This document shows, one piece after another, positions 29,235-37,617 of a DNA stretch of 64,000 bases. The stretch covers positions 1 to 64,000 of the forward strand of contig DASZJD010000073.1 in assembly GCA_035948415.1 (NCBI GenBank). Reading direction: 5' to 3'. The notes under the pieces were generated by a model. It was not told where the DNA came from. It ran no database searches and saw nothing but the letters and a program-made list of their open reading frames with translations. A program made the translations under genes and the position numbers. The stretch's first letter is position 1. The number at the start of each line of letters is the position of its first letter. Origin of the DNA: Acidimicrobiia bacterium. GTDB taxonomy: Bacteria > Actinomycetota > Acidimicrobiia > IMCC26256 > PALSA-555.

Positions 29235-30191
29235 GTGCGCTTCGTCGTCTTCGGAGCGGGGGCGATCGGCGGGCTGGTCGGAGCGCGGTTGCACGAGGGC
29301 GGTCATTCGGTGGCGCTCGTGGCGCGCGGCCCCCACCTCGAGTCGATCCGCCAGCACGGGCTTCGTGTCGACGCGCCCGACGGGACCACCGTCGAGCGCG
29401 TGCCGGCGACCGACGACGTCGAGACGCTGGACCTGAACGACGACGACGTCGTGCTCCTCACGACGAAGAGTCAGCACACAGCGGCGGCGCTGGACGCGCT
29501 CGCGGTCGCACCGTCGACGACGCCGATCGCGTGCGTCCAGAACGGCGTCGACAACGAGCGGCGGGCGCTGCGACGCTTCGCCAACGTGTACGCGGTGTGC
29601 GTGATGTGTCCGGCGACGCACCTGGACGCGGGCGTCGTGCAAGCGCACCGGAACCGGCCGCACGGCATCCTCGACATCGGTCGCTACCCCGCCGGCGTCG
29701 ACGACACCGCCGGCGCCGTCGCGGCCGCACTGGGCGCCGCCGGCTTCCTGTCCGAGCCGCGACCCGACATCCAGCGATGGAAGTACACGAAGCTGCTGCT
29801 GAACCTCGGGAACGCGCTCGCGGCGATCGCCGGCCCGGGCAGCCGCGTCGGCGCCGTCGCCGCCCGCGCCCGAGAGGAAGGCGTCGCCTGCCTCGAGGCC
29901 GCCGGCATCGCGTACGCCTCCGAGGCCGAGGACGCCGCCCGCCGGGCCGACCTCGGGCCGCGCCCGCCCGACGGCCGGCACCGGGGTGGGTCGTCGTGGC
30001 AGAGCCTCAGCCGGAAGACGGGCAACGTCGAGGCCGACTACCTGAACGGCGAGATCGTGCTGCTGGGTCGCCTCCACGGCGTGCCGACGCCCGTCAACGA
30101 GGCCCTGCAGCGGCTCGCCAACGAGCTCGCGCGCGCCGGCGCCGCTCCCGGCGCCGTCAGCGAGGACGACCTGGCCCGGCTCGTCGGGTGA
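29235..30191 (+). CDS. Ketopantoate reductase-family protein (PanE/ApbA-like)
   Basis: 318 residues. The N-terminal Rossmann motif is VVFGAGAIGGLVGARL, followed by LTTKSQHT and VQNGVDNE, both typical of 2-dehydropantoate 2-reductases. The C-terminal domain has RWKYTKLLLNLGNAL (family Lys) and GGSSWQSLSRKTGNVEADYLNGE. It may reduce ketopantoate with NADPH for coenzyme A synthesis, but distant members act on other 2-keto acids, and no other pan gene is here. GTG 29235. Its stop overlaps the start of an ABC ATPase by four bases, an unexpected partner. Confidence 0.85.
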   Translation: MRFVVFGAGAIGGLVGARLHEGGHSVALVARGPHLESIRQHGLRVDAPDGTTVERVPATDDVETLDLNDDDVVLLTTKSQHTAAALDALAVAPSTTPIACVQNGVDNERRALRRFANVYAVCVMCPATHLDAGVVQAHRNRPHGILDIGRYPAGVDDTAGAVAAALGAAGFLSEPRPDIQRWKYTKLLLNLGNALAAIAGPGSRVGAVAARAREEGVACLEAAGIAYASEAEDAARRADLGPRPPDGRHRGGSSWQSLSRKTGNVEADYLNGEIVLLGRLHGVPTPVNEALQRLANELARAGAAPGAVSEDDLARLVG

Positions 30192-30814
30192 CCGCGTCGG
30201 CCGCGACGCGCCCGGCCCTCGCCGTGCGCGGCGTCTCGAAGCGGTTTCGACGCCTCTCCGTGCTCGACGCGGTCGACCTGGAGCTCCGCGGCGGTGAGGC
30301 GGTCGCGCTGGTCGGCGAGAACGGATCGGGCAAGACGACCCTGCTGCGCATCTGCGCCGGCCTCATCCGCCCCGACGCCGGCACGGTGGCCGCCCGCGGC
30401 CGGCTGGGCTACTGCCCGCAGGACGCCACCTTCCTCGAGTCGCTGCGGGTCGACGAGCACCTGATGCTGTTCGGGCGCGGCCACGGCCTCGACCGCGGGG
30501 AAGCACGACGACGGGGGTGGGCGCAGCTTCGAGACCTCGAGTTCTCGGGGAGCCCCCGCCAGCCCGTCCGCGAGCTGTCGGGCGGGGCGCGCCAGAAGCT
30601 GAACCTCACGCTGGCGCTGCTCGGCGACCCCGCCCTGCTCCTGCTCGACGAGCCGTACCAGGGCTTCGACCGCGGGAGCTACGTCAGCTTCTGGGACCAG
30701 ATCGAGCGCTGGCGCCACGCCGGCCGCGGCGTGCTCGTCGTGACCCACCTCCTCGCCGAGCTGGACCGGGTGGACCGGATCGTCGGGCTGACGCCGCCGG
30801 CGCGACGGGGATGA
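30188..30814 (+). CDS. ABC transporter ATPase
   Basis: 208 residues. Walker A GENGSGKTTLL, Q-loop GYCPQDATF, signature ELSGGARQKLNLTLAL, Walker B LLLLDEPYQGFD and H-loop LVVTHLL are all present. Short length and context with a single membrane partner fit an ABC-2-type exporter or a CcmA-like group. GTGA overlap with the reductase before and ATGA overlap with the permease after. Confidence 0.9.
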   Translation: MTASAATRPALAVRGVSKRFRRLSVLDAVDLELRGGEAVALVGENGSGKTTLLRICAGLIRPDAGTVAARGRLGYCPQDATFLESLRVDEHLMLFGRGHGLDRGEARRRGWAQLRDLEFSGSPRQPVRELSGGARQKLNLTLALLGDPALLLLDEPYQGFDRGSYVSFWDQIERWRHAGRGVLVVTHLLAELDRVDRIVGLTPPARRG

Positions 30815-31539
30815 CCTCGCTGCGCCGGACCGCGACGGCGGTCGAGATGTTCGGGCGGGACCTGAGCCGGCGCGCCCTGGCGCTGGGTCTGCTCGTGGCC
30901 TTGCCGGTGGTGTTCTTCGTGGTGAGCAAGACCTCGGGGGGCGGCCACGCCTTCACCGCGGGCGGACTCGGGCTGAGCTGGGCCATCGCCGGCGCCAGCC
31001 TCTTCACCGCGCTCGGCGCCCGCGCCGTCGACCAGCGCCTCGTGCTCGACGGCTACCGGCCCGCCGAGCTGCTCGGCGCCCGGGTGGTCCTGCTCGACGT
31101 GACCGGCTTGGCGCTCAGCGCCCTGTTCGGCGCCCTGCTCGCCGGCGTCTCCGGCACCCCCCACCTCCTCGCGCTGGCCGCCGCGCTCGTGCTCGTGACC
31201 CTCGTCTCGGTGCCGCTCGGCCTGGTGCTGGCCGCGCTCGTCCCGTACGAGCTCGAGGCCACCCTCCTGCTCATCGGGCTCATCGGCATCGAGATGATCC
31301 TGCCGTCCGAGGGCGGCGCGGTGGCGGCGCTGCCGCTCGGCGGCGCCCAGGCGCTGCTCGACCGGGCGGCGGCGAAGGCCCACGTCGCCTCCGTCGCGGC
31401 CGCGGCCGGCCGCTCGGTGGCCTGGACGGTCGGGCTCACCGCCGTCGCCATGCTGATCTGGGCCTGGCGCACGCGCGTGGCCCGCCCCGCCGGCGTCGAC
31501 ACGCCGGCGAGTCAATCCGTTTCCGACCCCGCCCCGTAA
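30811..31539 (+). CDS. ABC transporter permease (ABC-2/CcmB-like)
   Basis: 242 residues with about six transmembrane helices and no conserved catalytic motif. It overlaps the ATPase gene by ATGA, so the two form a simple one-ATPase, one-permease exporter, probably dimeric. The cargo is unknown. The layout (soluble N-terminus, then paired hydrophobic helices and EATLLLIGLIGIEMILPS) fits ABC-2 permeases. Confidence 0.78.
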   Translation: MTSLRRTATAVEMFGRDLSRRALALGLLVALPVVFFVVSKTSGGGHAFTAGGLGLSWAIAGASLFTALGARAVDQRLVLDGYRPAELLGARVVLLDVTGLALSALFGALLAGVSGTPHLLALAAALVLVTLVSVPLGLVLAALVPYELEATLLLIGLIGIEMILPSEGGAVAALPLGGAQALLDRAAAKAHVASVAAAAGRSVAWTVGLTAVAMLIWAWRTRVARPAGVDTPASQSVSDPAP

Positions 31540-31922
31540 CCCTGGCGTGGGACGTCGGCGGCCGGGGTCGGGACCTCGGCGCCGCGCGCCGTCCTCGGCT
31601 CGGGCGACGGGGCCGCGACTCGAACCGTCGGGTGCCCCGCGCCGAAGTGTGGCCCGGCTCGCCGCAGTGGCTCCCCCGGCGCGGCGGGCCGGGCCCACCA
31701 CCTGACCGACCGGCGCGCGCATCCCCGCCCGTGCGCACGCCCGGTCGGTCGGGGTCGCCCCCCGCCGGGTCGGCAGACGGGGACTGGCGATCGAGCGGGC
31801 ACGGCGTCGGCGCGTGCGCGGCGCGGCGCCCGGGCCGTCGACCGCCGGCGCTGCACGGGTGCGGGCCTATCCTCGGGCGCGGCCGGCGAGCGTGTCGGCC
31901 GTCCCGCCCCCCGGAGGAGCCG
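31540..31922. other. Intergenic region, nothing recognised
   Basis: About 380 very GC-rich bases. A tRNA T-loop-like GGTTCGAGTC on the minus strand near 31617 has no matching stems. A GGAGGAG ribosome site ends the gap. No other feature was seen. Confidence 0.5.
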
Positions 31923-32234
31923 ATGGCCGCGCCCGATCCCCACCGCAGCGACGGCGGCGACGACGGCCTCGAGCCGGAGTCCCCGGAGCAGGCGGGCGTC
32001 GAGGGGGCCCCGGTCCCGATCGAGAAGGTGGAGCCGGAGCGGCTGGCCGAGAACGAGGTGCGGGCCCGTCTCGAAGCCGACGGCTTCACGGACGACCAGA
32101 TCCTGCGCTGGCTCGAGGCCTACTTCGCCGAGCACGCCGAGGGCGAGCCCGACGACGTCGTCGCCTGGATCCGCGAGCAGGAGACCCGAGCGGGTGGATC
32201 GCGCGGATCGGGAGCCACCGGTCGGGACCGTTGA
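31923..32234 (+). CDS. Small acidic protein of unknown function
   Basis: 103 residues: a disordered, acidic and Pro-rich first 35 residues, a helical middle (NEVRARLEADGFTDDQILRWLEAY) that reads like a UBA-type three-helix bundle, and a basic Gly/Arg tail. The GGAGGAG before ATG 31923 is strong. It opens a probable operon with a universal stress protein (next start one base after its stop) and a DrrAB-type exporter. Confidence 0.65.
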   Translation: MAAPDPHRSDGGDDGLEPESPEQAGVEGAPVPIEKVEPERLAENEVRARLEADGFTDDQILRWLEAYFAEHAEGEPDDVVAWIREQETRAGGSRGSGATGRDR

Positions 32235-32235
32235 C

Positions 32236-32691
32236 GTGGAGCGAATCCTGGTCGGCTACGACGACACGCCGGCGGCGCGCGGCGCGCTCGACTGGGCGAC
32301 CGCCTACGCGGTGCGCAACGACGGCGAGCTGCTCGTCGCCTACGTCCTCTCGTCGGCGTTCGAGTGGGAGCTGGCCGCCATCCAGATCAACCCCGACCCG
32401 ATGCGTCACGAGTTCGAGCGCCGCCTCCGAGACGAGTGGACGCAGGTCCCCCGCTCCGCCGGCGTGCCCTACCAGACCCGCCTCCTCACCGGGCGGGCCG
32501 CGGAAGCCCTGCTCCGCAGCGCCGAGCGCGAGCGAGCGACGCTCATCGCGGTGGGCATGACCGGTCGGGGCACGCTCGCCGAGCTCATGCTGGGCAGCAC
32601 CACCCACCACCTGCTCCAGCACGCGGCGCGACCGATCGTCGCGGTGCCCGCGACCTGGCGGTCGAGCTCGCCGTCCGACCGACCCGACTGA
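32236..32691 (+). CDS. Universal stress protein (UspA family)
   Basis: 151 residues. RILVGYDDTPAARGALDWAT opens the Rossmann-like alpha/beta fold, and the ATP-binding loop GMTGRGTLAELMLGSTTHHLL near the end matches G2xG9xG(S/T). USPs of this type bind ATP and dimerise, and help survival under oxygen limitation or stress. GTG 32236 follows the previous stop by one base; GTG 32194 inside the previous gene is less likely. The DrrA-like start comes two bases after its stop. Confidence 0.88.
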   Translation: MERILVGYDDTPAARGALDWATAYAVRNDGELLVAYVLSSAFEWELAAIQINPDPMRHEFERRLRDEWTQVPRSAGVPYQTRLLTGRAAEALLRSAERERATLIAVGMTGRGTLAELMLGSTTHHLLQHAARPIVAVPATWRSSSPSDRPD

Positions 32692-32693
32692 CG

Positions 32694-33704
32694 ATGGTCG
32701 CCGAGGCCGCCATCGCCGCCGACGGGCTCGTGAAGCGGTTCGGCACGGGGCCGGCGGCGGTCGAGGCGCTGCGCGGAATCTCGTTCGAGGTCGGCACCGG
32801 CACGGTGCTCGGCCTGCTCGGGCCCAACGGCGCCGGCAAGACGACGGCGGTCCGGATCCTCACCACCCTCATGCGCCCGGACGCCGGCTCCGCCACGGTC
32901 CTCGGCATCGACGTCGCCGCCGAGCCGGCGTTGATCCGGGCGATGATCGGCCTGGCCGGCCAGTACGCAGCCGTGGACGACAACCTCACCGCTCGCGAGA
33001 ACCTGCGCCTCGTCGGGCGGCTCACCCACATCCCGGCCGGCGAGATCGCCGGGCGCGGGGACGAGCTGCTCGAGCGCTTCCAGCTCGCCGACGCCGCCGA
33101 CCGCCTGGTCCGGACCTTCTCCGGCGGCATGCACCGCCGCCTCGACCTGGCCGCGGCGCTCGTCCACCGCCCACCGGTCCTGTTCCTCGACGAGCCCACG
33201 ACCGGGCTGGACCCGTACGGGCGCACCGAGCTGTGGCGGGTCATCGAGGAGCTCGTCGGGTCGGGGACGACGCTGCTGCTCACGACCCAGTACCTCGAGG
33301 AGGCCGACCGGCTGGCGGACCGCATCGTCGTCATCGACCACGGCCTGATCATCGCCGAGGGCACCTCGGCCGAGCTGAAGGGCCAGCTCGGATCGACGGT
33401 CATCGAGGTCGCGTTCAAGGACCAGGAGAGCGCGACGGTCGCGGCGACGCGGCTGGCCGCGCTGGGCTCGGTCGACGTCGAGGGCCACGAGCTGCGGATG
33501 CACGTCGCCGACGGGGCCAGCGCGATGCTCGCCACCGTCCGGACCCTGGACGCCGAGCACCTGGAGCCGATGACGATGGCGCTCCGGGAGCCCACGCTCG
33601 ACGACGTGTTCCTGTCGCTGACCGGACACGCCGCCGAGGCGCCGAGCGACGGTGACTCGGGCGACGGCCCGGCCGACGCCGCGCGCCGGCGGGGCGGTCG
33701 GTGA
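32694..33704 (+). CDS. DrrA-type ABC exporter ATPase
   Basis: 336 residues of the daunorubicin-resistance DrrA subfamily. Walker A GPNGAGKTTAV, Q-loop GLAGQYAAVDDNLTARENL, signature FSGGMHRRLDLAAAL, Walker B VLFLDEPTTGLDP, switch TTQYLEEAD, then the C-terminal domain typical of DrrA (about 235-320, ending EPTLDDVFLSLTGH). It powers export of a lipid or drug-like compound with the following permease, whose start it overlaps by GTGA. Cargo unknown: no biosynthetic cluster is next to it. Confidence 0.92.
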   Translation: MVAEAAIAADGLVKRFGTGPAAVEALRGISFEVGTGTVLGLLGPNGAGKTTAVRILTTLMRPDAGSATVLGIDVAAEPALIRAMIGLAGQYAAVDDNLTARENLRLVGRLTHIPAGEIAGRGDELLERFQLADAADRLVRTFSGGMHRRLDLAAALVHRPPVLFLDEPTTGLDPYGRTELWRVIEELVGSGTTLLLTTQYLEEADRLADRIVVIDHGLIIAEGTSAELKGQLGSTVIEVAFKDQESATVAATRLAALGSVDVEGHELRMHVADGASAMLATVRTLDAEHLEPMTMALREPTLDDVFLSLTGHAAEAPSDGDSGDGPADAARRRGGR

Positions 33705-34507
33705 GCGCGCCGACCACCACGGCCCCGCTCTCCAGGTCGGCGCTCGGGCGCGCCCACCCGGCCAGCGACGCGGTCACCATCGCCTGGCGGAACACGCTCG
33801 CCCTGCGCCGAAACCCGCAGCTGCTCGTGTTCGCGACGGTGCAGCCCGTGATCTTCGTCCTGATGTTCCGGTACGTCTTCGGCGGCGCGATCCGCGTGCC
33901 GGGGGTCCCCTACGTCGATTACCTGATGCCCGGCATCTTCGTGCAGACGGTCACGTTCGGCGCGCTCCAGACCGGGGTGGGTCTCGCCGAGGACCTGCAG
34001 AAGGGCCTCGTCGACCGCTTCCGGTCCCTGCCTATGGCGCGGTCGGCCGTGCTCGTGGGACGCACCTTGGCCGACCTGCTCCGCAACGTGTTCGTGGTCG
34101 TGCTCATGGTCGTCGTCGGGTTCATCGTGGGCTGGACCGTCCACACGAACGTGGTCGCGGTCACCGCGGGCCTCGGGCTCGTCCTGGCGTTCGCGTACTC
34201 GCTGTCGTGGGTCTTCGCCATCGTGGGCCTCTCGGTGCCCGACAGCGAGACGGCGCAGGCGGCGTCGTTTCCGGTGCTGGCGCCACTCGTGTTCGCGTCG
34301 TCGGCGTTCGTCCCGGTCAGCAGCATGCCGGGATGGCTGCAGGCGTTCGCGCGCAACCAGCCCGTCTCGGTCGTCGTCAATGCGGTGCGGGCGCTCACGC
34401 TCGGCGGTCCCACGGCCTCAGCGGTCCTCAAGGCGGTGGTGTGGATCGTGGCCCTCACGGCCGTGTGCGCGCCGATCGCCGTGGCCCGCTACCGCCGCGC
34501 GGTCTGA
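33701..34507 (+). CDS. DrrB-type ABC-2 exporter permease
   Basis: 268 residues with six transmembrane helices. Family marks are ITIAWRNTLALRRNPQLL-like opening (TIAWRNTLALRRNPQ), MFRYVFGGAIRVPGVPYVDYLMPGIF, and the DLQKGLVDRFRSLPMARSAVL loop that couples to the ATPase. It works with the DrrA-like ATPase immediately upstream. Its stop converges on the STAS gene. Confidence 0.92.
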   Translation: MSAPTTTAPLSRSALGRAHPASDAVTIAWRNTLALRRNPQLLVFATVQPVIFVLMFRYVFGGAIRVPGVPYVDYLMPGIFVQTVTFGALQTGVGLAEDLQKGLVDRFRSLPMARSAVLVGRTLADLLRNVFVVVLMVVVGFIVGWTVHTNVVAVTAGLGLVLAFAYSLSWVFAIVGLSVPDSETAQAASFPVLAPLVFASSAFVPVSSMPGWLQAFARNQPVSVVVNAVRALTLGGPTASAVLKAVVWIVALTAVCAPIAVARYRRAV

Positions 34508-34523
34508 TCGTCGCGGCGGCGCC

Positions 34524-34543
34524 GGCCCGGGCGGCACCGGGCC
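34524..34543. terminator. Hairpin between convergent genes
   Basis: GGCCCGG (34524-34530) and CCGGGCC (34537-34543) around a six-base loop, inside the 46-base gap between the exporter permease and the STAS gene stops. Likely shared terminator. Confidence 0.45.
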
Positions 34544-34553
34544 GCGGCCCGGG

Positions 34554-34877
34554 CTACGAGTCGGCGCCGAGCAGCTCGGTGAGGCCGGCGACCTCGATGA
34601 CGCGGGCGACGACCGGCGAGGCCGAGTCCACGACGAGGCGGCTGCCGTTGGCGCTGGCCCGCTGCCAGGCCTGGAGGATCACGCTGATGCCCGTCGAGTC
34701 GATGAACGTGACCGCCGACAGGTCGAGGCCGATGGCGGCGGGATCCTCCTTCGTTGCCTCGAGGAGCTCCGTGCGCAGGTGCGGTGCGGCCAGGAGGTCG
34801 AGCTCCCCGCGCACGGCCACGCGGAGACGGTCGCCGTCCCTCGTCAGGTCCACGCCGAGCGGCTCCGCGTTCCCCAT
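34554..34877 (-). CDS. RsbV-like STAS anti-anti-sigma factor, copy 2
   Basis: 107 residues, single STAS domain: VAVRGELDLLAAPHLRTELLE and the loop VTFIDSTGISVIL, where Thr62 sits at the usual phosphoacceptor place after Ser61. Third gene of a minus-strand operon with a canonical RsbW-like kinase and a companion protein of unknown function. It could act on that kinase or on the three RsbW-like proteins about 7-9 kb away. Confidence 0.88.
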   Translation of the reverse strand: MGNAEPLGVDLTRDGDRLRVAVRGELDLLAAPHLRTELLEATKEDPAAIGLDLSAVTFIDSTGISVILQAWQRASANGSRLVVDSASPVVARVIEVAGLTELLGADS

Positions 34878-34907
34878 CTCGCCGCAGCGTACAGACCCCC
34901 GTCGGGC

Positions 34908-35396
34908 TCAGTCCCGCTCGCTCCAAGGGGTCGGGGCGGCGCCGCCGATCTGGGCCACGAACTCGCCGAGGTACCACCGTCGGAGGTCGACGGACTCGGG
35001 TGGCGTGGCCACGGTCAGGAGGTCGCCGCGTCGACAGAAGTCGTCCGCCTCCTCGAGCAGCGCCGCGAGCCGTCGACTGGCGGCGGCGGCCGCGGGCGGG
35101 ACCCACGCCACCAGGTCGATCGCTCGCTCCCCGCGCGCCTGCGCGGCCTCGATCTGCTCGCGCCACTCCCGGCCGGTCGCCGCGAACTGCTCCGTGAGGT
35201 CGCCGACCAGGCGGAGCAGGCGCGCGGTGACGTGGGTCCGGTCCTCGGGCTGCGCCAAGCCGATCAGGCGGAACTCGCGCTCGAGCGAATCCTGGTGCTG
35301 ACGGGCGCGCCGGAGCACGTCGAGCGGGAGCCCGAGGATGTGCACCGCGACGAGCTCGTCGCCATCACCGTCGCCGGTCGGGCCCGGCGGGTTCAC
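34908..35396 (-). CDS. Conserved companion of partner-switching regulators, function unknown
   Basis: 162 residues, soluble and largely helical. Segments such as VAVHILGLPLDVLRRARQHQ, LEEADDFCRRGDLLTVATPP and the RRWYLGEFVAQIGG end recall a protein type I know from actinobacterial genes next to anti-sigma kinases and STAS genes. No catalytic motif is visible. GTG 35396 overlaps the kinase gene's TGA by four bases and the STAS gene follows 30 bases later, so a role as adaptor or sensor in the switch is likely by context only. Confidence 0.7.
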   Translation of the reverse strand: MNPPGPTGDGDGDELVAVHILGLPLDVLRRARQHQDSLEREFRLIGLAQPEDRTHVTARLLRLVGDLTEQFAATGREWREQIEAAQARGERAIDLVAWVPPAAAAASRRLAALLEEADDFCRRGDLLTVATPPESVDLRRWYLGEFVAQIGGAAPTPWSERD

Positions 35397-35875
35397 ACCC
35401 GCGCCTCGGGTCCTCCGCGACGCCGCCGCGGCTCGTCGCGTCGGGCACGAGGATTCGGGGCCTGGCGACGAGGTCGCGCCGACGCCGCCGTCGCGCGGCC
35501 GTCCGACCGGGCGCTCGGCACCCCGAGGGCGAACCAGACCCGCTTGGTGCCGGCGTCGACGTCGACGCCCCAGCGGTCCGCCAGCGCCTCGACGAGGTGC
35601 AGCCCGCGGCCCGTCGCGGCGTCGCGGTCGTAGCGGCGGAGCGCCGGTCGCACCCGCGACCCGTCGTGGACGCTGACCTCCACCGAGTCCGGGGTGGTCT
35701 CGACCACCACCTCGAGGGGGGTGCGGGCGTGCAGCACGGCGTTCGTGACCAGCTCCGAGACCAGCAGCGCCACGAGATCGACGTCGGCCGGAACGCCGGC
35801 CAGCGCCGAGGCCACGAACCGTCGGGCCCGACCCGGGCTGGTGGGCTCGGCGGGGAGATCAAGCCTGGAGATCAC
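35393..35875 (-). CDS. RsbW/SpoIIAB-like histidine-kinase-fold ATPase (canonical)
   Basis: 160 residues. In contrast to the three short RsbW-like proteins at 25-28.5 kb it has a complete N-box SELVTNAVLHA, a HDGSRVRPA loop and GRGLHLVEALADRWGV, so ATP binding and Ser/Thr kinase action on a STAS partner are expected. The C-terminal 30 residues form a basic Arg/Pro tail, perhaps for membrane or nucleic-acid contact. GTG 35875 is chosen where the family fold begins. Operon: kinase, companion, STAS. Confidence 0.85.
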   Translation of the reverse strand: MISRLDLPAEPTSPGRARRFVASALAGVPADVDLVALLVSELVTNAVLHARTPLEVVVETTPDSVEVSVHDGSRVRPALRRYDRDAATGRGLHLVEALADRWGVDVDAGTKRVWFALGVPSARSDGRATAASARPRRQAPNPRARRDEPRRRRGGPEARV

Positions 35876-36216
35876 ACCATGACTGCCTTCGGCGCTCGAC
35901 GCGGACAGTAACCGATGGTCCCCCTCGAGACCGCGACGCCGCGCGCCGCGCCACCCGCACGCGAGCGATCGCGCGCCGCCGTCGACGCCGTCGTCGTCCC
36001 GATCCGTGGCGCCGCACCCGACGCTGCCCGCGGCGCGGTGGGTCCGCGGGACGCACGCCGCACCGAGACCGGAGGAGGAAGGCTGGCGACGCCCGTCCGT
36101 CGGAGGCGCGCGCGCCCGGCGCCGACGGTCGGCGTCGCCGGCGGGGCCGGGTCGAGCGGGGTGGCGGGGGCGGCGACCGCCATCGCCGGACCCTGCGGTC
36201 GGGGCACCGCCTCCTC
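35876..36216. other. Intergenic region, nothing recognised
   Basis: About 340 GC-rich bases upstream of the kinase gene and downstream of pncB, both on the minus strand. It should contain the kinase operon promoter, but no convincing -10/-35 or SigF-type element was found. Confidence 0.5.
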
Positions 36217-37617
36217 TTACCCATCCCTTCGGCCGTCGATGCGGCCAGCATCCGACTCGTGCTCCGTCCGGAGCCGCTCGCAGAGCGCCGCCAGCCCGTC
36301 GGACCGACGGACCGGGTAGGCGGGCTCGGCGGCGTCGAGGCCGCGGAGGTGGTCCGGGAGGGCGGCGAGCGCCGCCGCGCACCGGGCGCGGGCCGCACGG
36401 AGCCCGTCGGGGGGGCGGGCCCGTCGCCCGCCCCGCAGCACCGGCTCGAGCAGCGGGCGCCCCTCGATGCCGGGCTCGTCGGCGAGTGCGAGCACGTCGT
36501 GCGAGTACCGGCCGTCCTCGCTCGAGCGGTAGACCTGCTTGCGGCCCGGCAGGGTGAGCTTGTCCGGCGCCAGCTTGACCTTGGGCCCCGTGGGGTCCTC
36601 GACGAGCTTGTAGACCACGCCGATCGACGGGGCGTCGCCGCTCGTGCCCAGCTGGGTGCCGACGCCGAAGGCGTCGATCGGCGCCTCACGGTGGACGAGG
36701 TCGGCGATCCGGTACTCGTCGAGGTCGCCGGAGGCGAAGATCCCGACCCCGTCCAGCCCCGCGTCGTCGAGGATGCGTCGCACCGCCGGCGCGAGCTCGG
36801 CGAGGTCGCCCGAATCGAGCCGCACCGCGCGCGGCACGACGCCCTCCTCGCGGAGGCGCGGCGCCAGGGCGGCGACGATTCGGGCGCCGGCCTGCGTGTC
36901 GTAGGTGTCGAGGAGCAGCACGGCGCGCCTCGGGTACGCGCGCGCGAACGAGAGCAGGGCGTCCTCCTCGCGCTCGAAGCGCATGACGTACGAGTGCGCC
37001 ATGGTGCCGCTGAGCTCGAGGTCGAACTCGCGTCCGGCGAGGACCAGCGACGTGCCCGCGGCACCCCCGATGGTGGCGGCCCGGGCCGCCTTCATGGCCG
37101 CGTCGGTGCCGTGGTCTCGCCGGGGCGAGAAGTCCACGAACGGCCGGCCGGCGCAGGCGGTGCTGAGTCGGGCCGCCTTCGTCGCGATCAGGGTCTGGTA
37201 CCCGACGCAGTTCAGGAGGAAGGTCTCGACGACCTGGGCCTCGACGAGCGGCGCCGACACGCGCAGCAGCGGCTCGTACGGGAAGGCCAGCTCGCCCTCC
37301 GGGATGGCCCACACGTCGCCGCTGAACCGCAGCTGAGCGAGCGCGCCGAGGAACGACTCGTCGAAGAGCCCGAGCGAGCGCAGGTAGACGACGGCGGCCT
37401 CGTCGAACCGCAGGTCCTCGAGGTAGTCGAGGGCCGGCTCGAGCCCGGCCGCGACGACGTAGTTCCGCCGCGGCGGCAGGTTGTGCACGTAGAGGTCGAA
37501 CGTCACCCGGTCGGTGAGCCCGAGCTGGTGGTAGCTGGCCGCCATCGTGAGCTCGTAGAGGTCGACGAACAGCGCCGCCGCGCCCGGCTCGAGGCCGGCA
37601 CCCGCGCGTCGGCTCAC
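36217..37617 (-). CDS. pncB: Nicotinate phosphoribosyltransferase
   Basis: 466 residues. It joins nicotinate to PRPP, giving nicotinate mononucleotide, the first step of the Preiss-Handler NAD salvage route. Marks are FVDLYELTMAASYHQLG at the N-terminus, NYVVAAGLEPAL, VDFSPRRDHG, the LLLDTYDTQAGA and VRLDSGDLAELA barrel strands, FASGDLDEYRI and DAFGVGTQLGTSGDAPS. The phosphoribosyl-binding residues lie in the last segments. GTG 37617 overlaps the pncA stop by GTGA. Residues 380-430 (ALADEPGIEGRPLLEPVLRGG) are the usual tail. Confidence 0.93.
   Translation of the reverse strand: MSRRAGAGLEPGAAALFVDLYELTMAASYHQLGLTDRVTFDLYVHNLPPRRNYVVAAGLEPALDYLEDLRFDEAAVVYLRSLGLFDESFLGALAQLRFSGDVWAIPEGELAFPYEPLLRVSAPLVEAQVVETFLLNCVGYQTLIATKAARLSTACAGRPFVDFSPRRDHGTDAAMKAARAATIGGAAGTSLVLAGREFDLELSGTMAHSYVMRFEREEDALLSFARAYPRRAVLLLDTYDTQAGARIVAALAPRLREEGVVPRAVRLDSGDLAELAPAVRRILDDAGLDGVGIFASGDLDEYRIADLVHREAPIDAFGVGTQLGTSGDAPSIGVVYKLVEDPTGPKVKLAPDKLTLPGRKQVYRSSEDGRYSHDVLALADEPGIEGRPLLEPVLRGGRRARPPDGLRAARARCAAALAALPDHLRGLDAAEPAYPVRRSDGLAALCERLRTEHESDAGRIDGRRDG

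Noticed and set aside
31600-31660. tRNA-like GGTTCGAGTC on the minus strand
   Set aside because: No T-stem pairing, acceptor stem or anticodon arm can be drawn.
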